From contig DBNK01000025.1 of NCBI GenBank assembly GCA_002298335.1, forward strand, positions 1 to 64,000: 64,000 nt of DNA. Reading direction: 5' to 3'. Of this stretch, positions 54,299-61,168 are shown piece after piece (the stretch's first letter is position 1; every line of letters starts with the position of its first letter). Under the pieces are notes generated by a model, which made no database searches, was not told the DNA's origin, and worked only from the letters and a program-made list of their open reading frames with translations. The position numbers and the translations under genes were made by a program. The DNA comes from Thalassolituus sp. UBA674 (GTDB lineage: Bacteria > Pseudomonadota > Gammaproteobacteria > Pseudomonadales > Oceanobacteraceae).

Positions 54299-55276
54299 AT
54301 GCAGCGTTTTATCATATTTCCATTTCTGTGCGTTCTGGTGAGCGCCTGTCTTCCGCAGCTGGACAACACCAACAACGATACACAAACGGTGACCAATGAA
54401 GAAGGTCAGCAGCTGGATGCAGCCATTCAGCGTCTCAATGGTCTGTGGGATGGCCAGCTGGATCAGACCGGAGCCCTGCGGACACTCATCTATAACGGCA
54501 CTGTGTATGCTTTTGATGAGACCACCGGGTTTTATGGCACCACGACACTGAATGAAAGCGGCGCCAGCGTGGATATGAACCTGAAGCGTTATACCTTCAG
54601 CAATACCGAGGCGGATGCTGAGCAGTATGTGACCGGCGGCTCAGCCACCACCCATTATCTTTCCGGGCTGCTGTTTCCCACCACCACCGACGACGACACT
54701 ATGGTCGGCGATTATGAAACCTCCAGCACCTTCGGGTCGTTTGTGCTCAATAACGACGGGACCTGGGATAACAGCTCAGACCTGGCAGAGCTTGAAGGTC
54801 TGTGGACCGCAACCGGGTATGAGCTTTACATCACCAGCGTTGGCAACCAGCTGGCCTTCCGTGAGATCAGCAGCACAGTGACCGGCTGTACCAGTACCGG
54901 TTTTATCAACCTGATTGACCGCAGCCACGTGATTTACGAGGTTGAGGTGACCGAGCGTAAGAACTGCGGAGGTTTCAACGTTACCGATGCCGCCGGTTAC
55001 GCCACCATCACCAGCGACGGTGATCTGGAGTTCTTCCTGCGTAAAAACTCCGCCATGCTGTTCAGCCACTTCAGCCGGAGCACCACCGCAGGAGGTGGTA
55101 CGACCGGTGGTGGTACGACGGATGATGGTACAACCGACGACGGTACAACCGATGACGGAACCACGGACGATGGCACGACCGATGACGGCACGACTGACGA
55201 TGGTACGACTGATGACGGAACCACGGATGACGGCACGACCGATGACGGCACGGCTGACGACGGAACCGGTGGCTGA
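54299..55276 (+). CDS. Lipoprotein with Asp-Gly-Thr repeat tail
   Basis: A 325-residue lipoprotein. Signal peptide 1-16 ends in lipobox VSAC (C17 lipidated). The mature part to about residue 262 is beta-rich and ends in a region that looks like a globular domain with cysteines (GCTSTG, KNCGG); no family recognised. The tail (about 263-325) is glycine/threonine-rich and contains ten five-residue TTDDG-type units encoded by 15-bp repeats. A spacer-like, acidic tail would hold something off the membrane or bind calcium; inference only. Start has no strong ribosome site; ATG follows GGCCGGGTC. Confidence 0.78.
   Translation: MQRFIIFPFLCVLVSACLPQLDNTNNDTQTVTNEEGQQLDAAIQRLNGLWDGQLDQTGALRTLIYNGTVYAFDETTGFYGTTTLNESGASVDMNLKRYTFSNTEADAEQYVTGGSATTHYLSGLLFPTTTDDDTMVGDYETSSTFGSFVLNNDGTWDNSSDLAELEGLWTATGYELYITSVGNQLAFREISSTVTGCTSTGFINLIDRSHVIYEVEVTERKNCGGFNVTDAAGYATITSDGDLEFFLRKNSAMLFSHFSRSTTAGGGTTGGGTTDDGTTDDGTTDDGTTDDGTTDDGTTDDGTTDDGTTDDGTTDDGTADDGTGG
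55115..55264 (+). repeat. Ten 15-bp tandem repeats encoding TTDDG
   Basis: Ten in-frame units of 15 bp code for TTDDG (nine times) and TADDG (last). Codon use varies between units (ACG/ACA/ACC, GAT/GAC), so they are not fresh copies, but the array can still change length by slippage or recombination. Confidence 0.9.
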
Positions 55277-55287
55277 TCAGCTCTGAA

Positions 55288-55620
55288 TAAAAAAAGCGGA
55301 GTTTATGCTCCACTGCTGTCTCATAGTTTCGCGCAACTGCTTCAAACGGCAGTCCGGGCTTTATTTATGCTGGGGTTAATGCCCAGTTTTACTGAAAATG
55401 CTAATTCTTGGACATGAAACCTGATGGGGTGAAGTCTGAGTACTTTTTCATATAACTTCGTCATCCTGCGGCTTGACCGCAGGATCCAGTTTTTTGAGCA
55501 TTCACAGAGTTTATAGATGGATCCTGCGGTCAAGCCGCAGGATGACAGGCTCCTTAATTGTTTACCGCGCAGACCAGCTCACAAACTGTGGGACAGAGTG
55601 AGTTCATGCTCCGCTTTTTT
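55288..55620. other. Bidirectional terminator apparently split by a ~300-bp insertion
   Basis: AAAAAAAGCGGAG (from 55289) and CTCCGCTTTTTT (55609-55620) are arms of one canonical terminator but lie 300 bp apart. GAGTTTATGCTCC at 55299-55311 and GAGTTCATGCTCC at 55600-55612 would be the duplicated 13-bp junctions. Removing 55312-55612 would restore stem GCGGAG / CTCCGC with loop TTTATG and A/T tracts. The insert also contains a small hairpin CTGGG-GTTAATG-CCCAG followed by TTTT (55370-55390). Confidence 0.55.
55460..55546. repeat. Perfect 29-bp inverted repeat (REP/BIME- or MITE-like)
   Basis: Left arm 55460-55488 and right arm 55518-55546 are exact reverse complements, 29 bp long with a 29-bp loop. 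Each arm has its own hairpin (ATCCTGCGG...CCGCAGGAT). Such GTCATCCTGCGG-type elements are dispersed in many bacterial genomes. It sits inside the putative insertion between the lipoprotein gene and dadA. Confidence 0.9.
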
Positions 55621-55636
55621 ATGCCTGTCGGTCAGG

Positions 55637-56893
55637 TTATGAGTAGCGTGCCAGCGACAGCCCGGCCGGGTCGATCTCCGGCGTGCGGCCACTGATCATA
55701 TCGCTGATAAAGTGCGCACTGCCCATCGACATGGTCCAGCCCAGAGTGCCATGTCCTGTGTTAAGCCACAGGTTCTTATACTGCGTGGGGCCAAGGACGG
55801 GCACACTGTCCGGCGTCATCGGTCGCAGCCCGGTCCAGAAGGTGGCGTTATCCACATCCCCTGCCCCCGGGAACAGATCGCGCACGCTGTGTTCAATGGT
55901 GCGGCGGCGTTTCTGGTCCAGCTGGGTGTTGTAAGAGGCGATTTCAGCAATACCGCCGACGCGGATGCGGTCATCAAAGCGGGTGATGGCGACCTTGCTG
56001 GCTTCATCCATCACGGTAGACACCGGTGAGCGGCTTTCATCCAGCACCGGCATCGTCAGGGAATAACCCTTCAGCGGGTAGACCGGCAGGTGAATATCCA
56101 GCGGCGCCAGCATCAGCGGTGAATAACTGCCCAGGGCCATCAGGTAGGCATCAGCGCGCAGCTCTCCAGCGCTGGTCTGTACAAACTCAATGTCATTGCC
56201 TTTGGTCTGCAGGCCATCAATGCGGGTATTGAGCATAAAGTTCACACCCAGTTCGCGGCATGACTGGGCCAGTGACTGGGTAAACTTGTGACAGTCGCCG
56301 GTTTCATCGCCGGGCAGACTCAGACCACCCGCGACCTTGTCACGCACATTGGCCAATGCAGGCTCCGCTCTGATGCAGGCTTCGCGGTCGATCAGTTCAT
56401 GTAGAATATGACTTTTGCGCAGCACGGCGAGGTCTTTTTCGGCGGCTTCAATCTGTTCTGGTGTGCGGAACACCACGAGCGTTCCGCGCTGGCGGCCGTC
56501 GTACTGAATCGGCAATTCATTGCGCAGGGCCGCAAAGCAGTCTCGGCTGTAACGGGCTACGCGCAGCATGCGTTCTTTATTGATGTTGAAGGCATCGCTG
56601 TTGCACTGGGCCAGCATCTTCAGCAGCCAGCTGACGGTGTTGAGATCGAACTCTTTGAGATTGAAATGCAGCGGAGAAATCTCCTGCAGCGACCATTTCA
56701 CCGCTTTCAGAGGCACACCGGGCCCACCCCAGGGCGTGGAGTAATCAAACGACAGCATACCGGCGTTGGCAAAGCTGGTTTCCAGAGCCACTTCGGGCTG
56801 GCGCTCCACCAGAGTCACCTCATGGCCTGCCCGGGCCAGATACCAGGCGCTGGTCACACCAATGACCCCGCCTCCGAGAATCAGAACTTTCAT
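55637..56893 (-). CDS. dadA: D-amino acid dehydrogenase small subunit
   Basis: FAD-dependent enzyme that oxidises D-amino acids, mainly D-alanine. The 418-residue protein begins with the Rossmann fold MKVLILGGGVIGVTSAWYLA, then VERQPEVALETSFANAGMLS, and has the C-terminal FAD block RPMTPDSVPVLGPTQYKNLW with NTGHGTLGWTMSMGSAHFIS. Start at 56893 is preferred (GAGG seven bases before); an ATG 21 bp earlier exists. Usually dadA is followed by dadX; that gene is not next to it here. Confidence 0.93.
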   Translation of the reverse strand: MKVLILGGGVIGVTSAWYLARAGHEVTLVERQPEVALETSFANAGMLSFDYSTPWGGPGVPLKAVKWSLQEISPLHFNLKEFDLNTVSWLLKMLAQCNSDAFNINKERMLRVARYSRDCFAALRNELPIQYDGRQRGTLVVFRTPEQIEAAEKDLAVLRKSHILHELIDREACIRAEPALANVRDKVAGGLSLPGDETGDCHKFTQSLAQSCRELGVNFMLNTRIDGLQTKGNDIEFVQTSAGELRADAYLMALGSYSPLMLAPLDIHLPVYPLKGYSLTMPVLDESRSPVSTVMDEASKVAITRFDDRIRVGGIAEIASYNTQLDQKRRRTIEHSVRDLFPGAGDVDNATFWTGLRPMTPDSVPVLGPTQYKNLWLNTGHGTLGWTMSMGSAHFISDMISGRTPEIDPAGLSLARYS

Positions 56894-56997
56894 GATGACC
56901 TCATGCATGTACACAGGATCAGTCTATGCCTGTTTGAGCAGGGTTGCGCGCCCTGATTGAAACGCTTTACAGAACTCAGATGACCAAGCGGACAAGC

Positions 56998-57166
56998 TGT
57001 GAATAAGTCTGTGAAATACCTACGGAAAACCGGATATTATCCTGTCAGTCAGGTGTCTGACAGAAACGCCCGGTCAGGCCGGTGTACACGGCTTATTGAC
57101 CGTTTTTATGGCGCTATGTTGCTTTAATAAAAGGGTTTTTCCGCACTTATGCACACATGTGGATAA
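56998..57166. promoter_or_regulatory. DnaA-box cluster upstream of mnmG
   Basis: Three exact TTATNCACA matches: TTATTCACA on the minus strand (56998-57006), TTATGCACA on the plus strand (57147-57155) and TTATCCACA on the minus strand (57158-57166). The last two are almost adjacent. Possibly a secondary origin element, a DnaA titration site or DnaA control of mnmG. Confidence 0.7.
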
Positions 57167-57251
57167 CCTTAATGTGAGTAAGAACTGTCCACATTCATGT
57201 GGGTGTACAAAAAATATCCAGACGCCCCTGTGAGGCATCCGGTCAGGTTGC

Positions 57252-57257
57252 TATAAT
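57252..57257 (+). promoter_or_regulatory. Probable -10 element of the mnmG promoter
   Basis: An exact TATAAT about 72 bp before the mnmG start; the -35 (CTGTGA near 57229) is poor, so it may depend on an activator or an extended element. Confidence 0.5.
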
Positions 57258-57323
57258 GCGCGCCCTTTTTCGCTCCGGGCCGAAGTATGTGGCGGAGCCT
57301 GATCCCTATTGTTGAGGTGGTTT

Positions 57324-59222
57324 GTGGATTATCCCGTTCGTTATGACGTGATTGTGGTTGGTGGTGGACATGCTGGTACCGAGGCTGCGCTGGCCGCTGC
57401 GCGTACCGGTGCGAAAACTCTGTTGCTGACCCACAACACCGACACCGTCGGCGTGATGTCCTGCAACCCGGCCATTGGTGGTATCGGTAAGAGCCATCTG
57501 GTGAAAGAAATCGATGCGCTCGGCGGTGCCATGGCGCGTGCGACGGATAAAGCCGGTATTCAGTGGCGTGTGCTCAACAGCCGTAAAGGTCCGGCCGTGC
57601 GTGCCACCCGGGCTCAGGCTGACCGCGCTCTGTACCGCAGTGCCATCCGTCAGATTGTCGAAAACCAGCCGAATCTGGATATCTTTCAGGCCGCCTGTGA
57701 TGACCTCATCATGGAGGGCGATGGCGTTGGCTCGACCGTTGCCGGTGTCGTCACCAACACCAATATGCGCATTCACGCGACTAGCGTGGTGCTGACGGCC
57801 GGTACCTTCCTCGGCGGCCTGATTCACATTGGTATGGAAAACCACTCCGGTGGCCGTGCCGGTGATCCGCCGTCGATTGCTCTTTCCAAGCGCCTGCGAG
57901 AAATGCCGTTTAACGTCGGCCGCCTGAAAACCGGGACCCCAGCGCGTATTGACCGCCGCTCGGTGGATTTCTCGGTGATGCAGGTGCAGCCGGGTGATAC
58001 CCCGGTTCCGGTGATGTCCTTTCTGGGCAGCGTCAGTGAGCACCCACAACAGGTGGACTGCTACATCACGCACACCAATGAGCGTACTCACGAGATCATC
58101 CGCAACAACCTTGACCGCTCGCCGATGTTTGCCGGGGTGATTGAAGGGATCGGCCCGCGCTACTGTCCGTCGATCGAAGACAAGGTCACCCGCTTTGCGG
58201 ATAAGACCGGCCATCAGGTGTTTGTTGAGCCTGAGGGCCTTAACAGCAACGAGCTGTACCCGAACGGCATTTCCACTTCCCTGCCCTTCGATGTGCAGCT
58301 GGATCTGATTCACAGCATTGCCGGGTTTGAGAACGCCCATGTGACTCGTCCCGGCTACGCGATTGAGTATGACTACTTTGATCCGCAGGACCTGCGCCAC
58401 ACGCTCGAAACCAAATTCGTGAACAACCTGTATTTTGCCGGTCAGATCAACGGCACCACAGGCTATGAAGAAGCCGGTGCTCAGGGCTTGCTCGCCGGTG
58501 CCAACGCCGCCCTGCGCGCGCTGGAGAAAGACGCCTGGGTACCGCGTCGTGACCAGTCTTACATCGGTGTGCTGGTTGACGACCTGATCACCATGGGTAC
58601 CAAAGAGCCGTACCGCATGTTCACCAGCCGCGCGGAATACCGTCTGGTACTGCGTGAAGACAACGCCGACCTGCGCCTGACCGAAATTGGCCGTGACCTG
58701 GGGCTGGTTGATGATGAGCGCTGGGCCGCCTTTACTGCCAAGCGTGAAGCGATCGATACTGAAGTGCAGCGTCTGAAAAGCACCTGGATTCAGCCGAAGT
58801 CAGCAGAGGCTGCCGTGGTAGAAGGCATGGGCGAAGCGACCATCGTACGCGAATACAACCTGCACGACCTGCTCAAGCGCCCGGGTCTGACCTACGCTCA
58901 GGTCGCGGGCCTGAAAGGCGAAGCCGTTGACGACGAACAGGTCGCTGAACAGGTCGAGATTCAGGCGAAATACGACGGTTATATCGTGCGCCAGCTGGAA
59001 GAAATCGAACAGCTGCGCCGCTACGAAAACACCCTGCTGCCGGATGATCTGGAATACGACGCCATTGGTGGTCTGTCGAATGAAGTGAAGCAGAAGCTGC
59101 GTACTGTACGCCCGGAAACACTGGGCGTTGCATCACGGATATCCGGCATTACGCCGGCGGCCATCAGCCAGATCCTGATTCATCTGAAGAAGCGTAATTT
59201 AGCCGGAAAGATGAGCGCCTGA
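57324..59222 (+). CDS. mnmG: tRNA modification FAD enzyme MnmG
   Basis: FAD partner of MnmE in modifying wobble uridine. The 632-residue protein starts at GTG (MDYPVRYDVIVVGGGHAGTE) with ribosome site GAGGTGG; a TTG 15 bp earlier is less likely. Signature segments are DTVGVMSCNPAIGGIGKSHL and ENHSGGRAGDPPSIALSKRL, with the C-terminal ASRISGITPAAISQILIHLK. It is followed by hipA-like genes, not by rsmG as in the usual mnmG-rsmG-parA-parB order. Confidence 0.97.
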   Translation: MDYPVRYDVIVVGGGHAGTEAALAAARTGAKTLLLTHNTDTVGVMSCNPAIGGIGKSHLVKEIDALGGAMARATDKAGIQWRVLNSRKGPAVRATRAQADRALYRSAIRQIVENQPNLDIFQAACDDLIMEGDGVGSTVAGVVTNTNMRIHATSVVLTAGTFLGGLIHIGMENHSGGRAGDPPSIALSKRLREMPFNVGRLKTGTPARIDRRSVDFSVMQVQPGDTPVPVMSFLGSVSEHPQQVDCYITHTNERTHEIIRNNLDRSPMFAGVIEGIGPRYCPSIEDKVTRFADKTGHQVFVEPEGLNSNELYPNGISTSLPFDVQLDLIHSIAGFENAHVTRPGYAIEYDYFDPQDLRHTLETKFVNNLYFAGQINGTTGYEEAGAQGLLAGANAALRALEKDAWVPRRDQSYIGVLVDDLITMGTKEPYRMFTSRAEYRLVLREDNADLRLTEIGRDLGLVDDERWAAFTAKREAIDTEVQRLKSTWIQPKSAEAAVVEGMGEATIVREYNLHDLLKRPGLTYAQVAGLKGEAVDDEQVAEQVEIQAKYDGYIVRQLEEIEQLRRYENTLLPDDLEYDAIGGLSNEVKQKLRTVRPETLGVASRISGITPAAISQILIHLKKRNLAGKMSA

Positions 59223-59293
59223 TCAGGCGCTCTGCATAAGCCCTTCTCGGCAGTGTACTGACAGTCATTCCTGATTTTAATCAGAGTCAAAAA

Positions 59294-59393
59294 TGTGTAT
59301 CAAAATGCACAGTTTTAGTCACATCGATATATTTTGTGCTTTATTCTGCACATTTTTACGGATCTGATGTATAAAGGTGCATTATTATGCACA
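59294..59393. promoter_or_regulatory. Three regularly spaced operators before hipA
   Basis: Three 18-bp dyads of the form TGTGC-N8-GCACA: 59294-59311 (TGTGT/GCACA), 59335-59352 (TGTGC/GCACA) and 59376-59393 (GGTGC/GCACA). Their centres are exactly 41 bp apart, about four helical turns, so bound dimers would face the same side of DNA. Expected targets of the HTH partner encoded at 60775. Confidence 0.75.
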
Positions 59394-59411
59394 ATATAAC
59401 AGGTTCCCTGT

Positions 59412-60761
59412 ATGGCACGGTTAACGGTTCAGACATTTCTGAATGGCTTCTGGCATGATGCCTGTGAGTTACAGTTTAAAGAACCTGATGCCGGTCGTTA
59501 TGGCAAGGTATTGCTTGAATACGATGCTGGCTATGTTGCGCGCTTTCAGGGAAATCCAGCGGCGCTGGTCAGTGTCTGCTACCCTCTTGATTTCTTTCCC
59601 CATGAAACATCACAGTGGCCAGCCTTCCTGCTGGATATCATGCCACTCGGAGCCGCACGGCGTTATTGGGGCCAATATCTGAATCTGCCGGATATTCAGC
59701 ACCCAAAATACGACTTTCAACTCTTAAAAGAAGCAACCCGCGCCCCGGTGGGTAACCTGCGTATCAAAGAAAGTGCGTCTGAATCCGAGTTGACCGCTAT
59801 TGGCTTTCCGATGGATCAGGTGTTGGAACAGGCGACAGAATTTCTCGATTATGCCCGCTCACAAGGTGCAGCAGTGGGCGGTGCAACGGGTGCAGGTGGC
59901 GATGCCCCCAAATATCAGCTGATACGGGGGGATGACAACCTGTACTACCCGGATGCGGCACTGCCAGACAACCGGGCTTTGGAATATCTGCTGATCAAAT
60001 TTCCGCGCCGCAGTTCGTCGCAAGGGCGGGCATTGGATAGTGATCGGTTAATTCTGGAAACCGAACATGCTTACTATGAGCTGGCCAAACGACTGGGGGT
60101 TGATTCTGTTCAGGCAACACTGCATATCGAAGCGCGGCCACTGTCAGAGGATAAAATTCATAGCTTGTGGATGCCGCGCTTTGACCGGAAAGTGGATGGT
60201 CGCCAGGTTGAACGCATCGCCGTGGAATCCTTATATTCTCTTTCCGGTGTCATAGAGGCAGGAGCCAGCATAGACCATGCTGTGTATCTCAAAAAGCTTG
60301 CGGGGCTCTGGCGGGTAAATGATCAGGAACAGGATACTGAGTTTATGGTTCAGGAATATCTACGCCGTGATCTGTTGAATGTACTTCTGGGGAATTCGGA
60401 TAATCACGGTAGAAATACTTCGATAATGCGTCTTGAAACGGGCCTTTGTCTGGCACCGGTTTATGACCTGGCGCCTATGGTACTGGATGAATCCGGTATT
60501 ACCCGAACCAGCCGTTGGCACAGAAACCATGAACTGGGTGGAGAGTTCCATTGGCGTGAAATATGTGAGGAAGCTGCAAAAGCGACTGCGACAGATGGTC
60601 AGAATTTATGGAATGGGCTGCGGGATTTTGCTCTGACCTTACAGGATGTGCCCCGTTATGCAGAAGAATCAGGAGTGCCGGATGCTGTCCTGGATATCAA
60701 TCGCCATGCTCTGAATTTAAGAGGGGTTCCAGGGCATCTGAAACACTGGGGGCTGCTATGA
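59412..60761 (+). CDS. HipA-family toxin kinase
   Basis: A 449-residue HipA-like serine/threonine kinase. E. coli HipA halts growth by phosphorylating glutamyl-tRNA synthetase; the target here is unknown. The N-terminal domain ends with a glycine-rich ATP loop (GGATGAGGDAPK, 156-167). The catalytic segment is LGNSDNHGRN (327-335; D330 the probable base), followed by APVYDLAPM (magnesium-binding aspartate). The active-site residues look intact, so the kinase may be functional. It precedes its HTH partner, the reverse of E. coli hipBA order, with 13 bp between. Confidence 0.9.
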   Translation: MARLTVQTFLNGFWHDACELQFKEPDAGRYGKVLLEYDAGYVARFQGNPAALVSVCYPLDFFPHETSQWPAFLLDIMPLGAARRYWGQYLNLPDIQHPKYDFQLLKEATRAPVGNLRIKESASESELTAIGFPMDQVLEQATEFLDYARSQGAAVGGATGAGGDAPKYQLIRGDDNLYYPDAALPDNRALEYLLIKFPRRSSSQGRALDSDRLILETEHAYYELAKRLGVDSVQATLHIEARPLSEDKIHSLWMPRFDRKVDGRQVERIAVESLYSLSGVIEAGASIDHAVYLKKLAGLWRVNDQEQDTEFMVQEYLRRDLLNVLLGNSDNHGRNTSIMRLETGLCLAPVYDLAPMVLDESGITRTSRWHRNHELGGEFHWREICEEAAKATATDGQNLWNGLRDFALTLQDVPRYAEESGVPDAVLDINRHALNLRGVPGHLKHWGLL

Positions 60762-60774
60762 GGGAGGATGTGTC

Positions 60775-61059
60775 ATGACAACCGATTTTCCTGATTTTAA
60801 GAACATGCCCCGCAGTGAGGTGTTGAGCTGGGTAGAAAATGCAGTCAGCTCAGGTGAAGTCAGCCTCGGCGGGGCAATCCGGGTTCTGCGCCGCCATGTT
60901 GCAAAACAGAATCAGGCTGACTTTGCTGGATTGTGTGGTCTTTCCCGTCGTACTTTAATAGCGATTGAGTCGGACGAAGGAAATCCGACTGTCCAGACCG
61001 TTAATCAACTGCTGAAATTGTTTGGGCTACAGCTGGGTCTCGCGCGTTTGTACCAGTAA
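60775..61059 (+). CDS. HipB-like XRE helix-turn-helix antitoxin
   Basis: A 94-residue XRE-type DNA-binding protein. The helix-turn-helix region reads QADFAGLCGLSRRTLIAIES, followed by PTVQTVNQLLKLFGLQLGLA, the usual HipB pattern. GAGG lies just before the ATG. By family it would bind HipA and repress the operon through the three upstream dyads. About 40 residues precede the HTH, an acidic extension that may help bind the toxin. Confidence 0.85.
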   Translation: MTTDFPDFKNMPRSEVLSWVENAVSSGEVSLGGAIRVLRRHVAKQNQADFAGLCGLSRRTLIAIESDEGNPTVQTVNQLLKLFGLQLGLARLYQ

Positions 61060-61168
61060 GAAATGGGACATTAATATGCTGACGATACGCAGAGCCAGAT
61101 CTGAGATATTTTTGTCTCACTTAAGGTTCATACGTCAGAGAGAGAAATACTGTGTATAAGGATATAAA
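61060..61168. other. Intergenic stretch after hipB
   Basis: About 110 bp. It contains a ribosome site (AAGGAT, 61158-61163) for the next gene. No clear terminator was seen, so read-through from hipAB is possible. Confidence 0.5.

Noticed and set aside
55115..55264. CRISPR-like array
   Set aside because: Repeats are 15 bp, contiguous without spacers and in frame with a protein.
57306..58400. Minus-strand open frame opposite mnmG
   Set aside because: Covers conserved mnmG codons; no ribosome site or domain.
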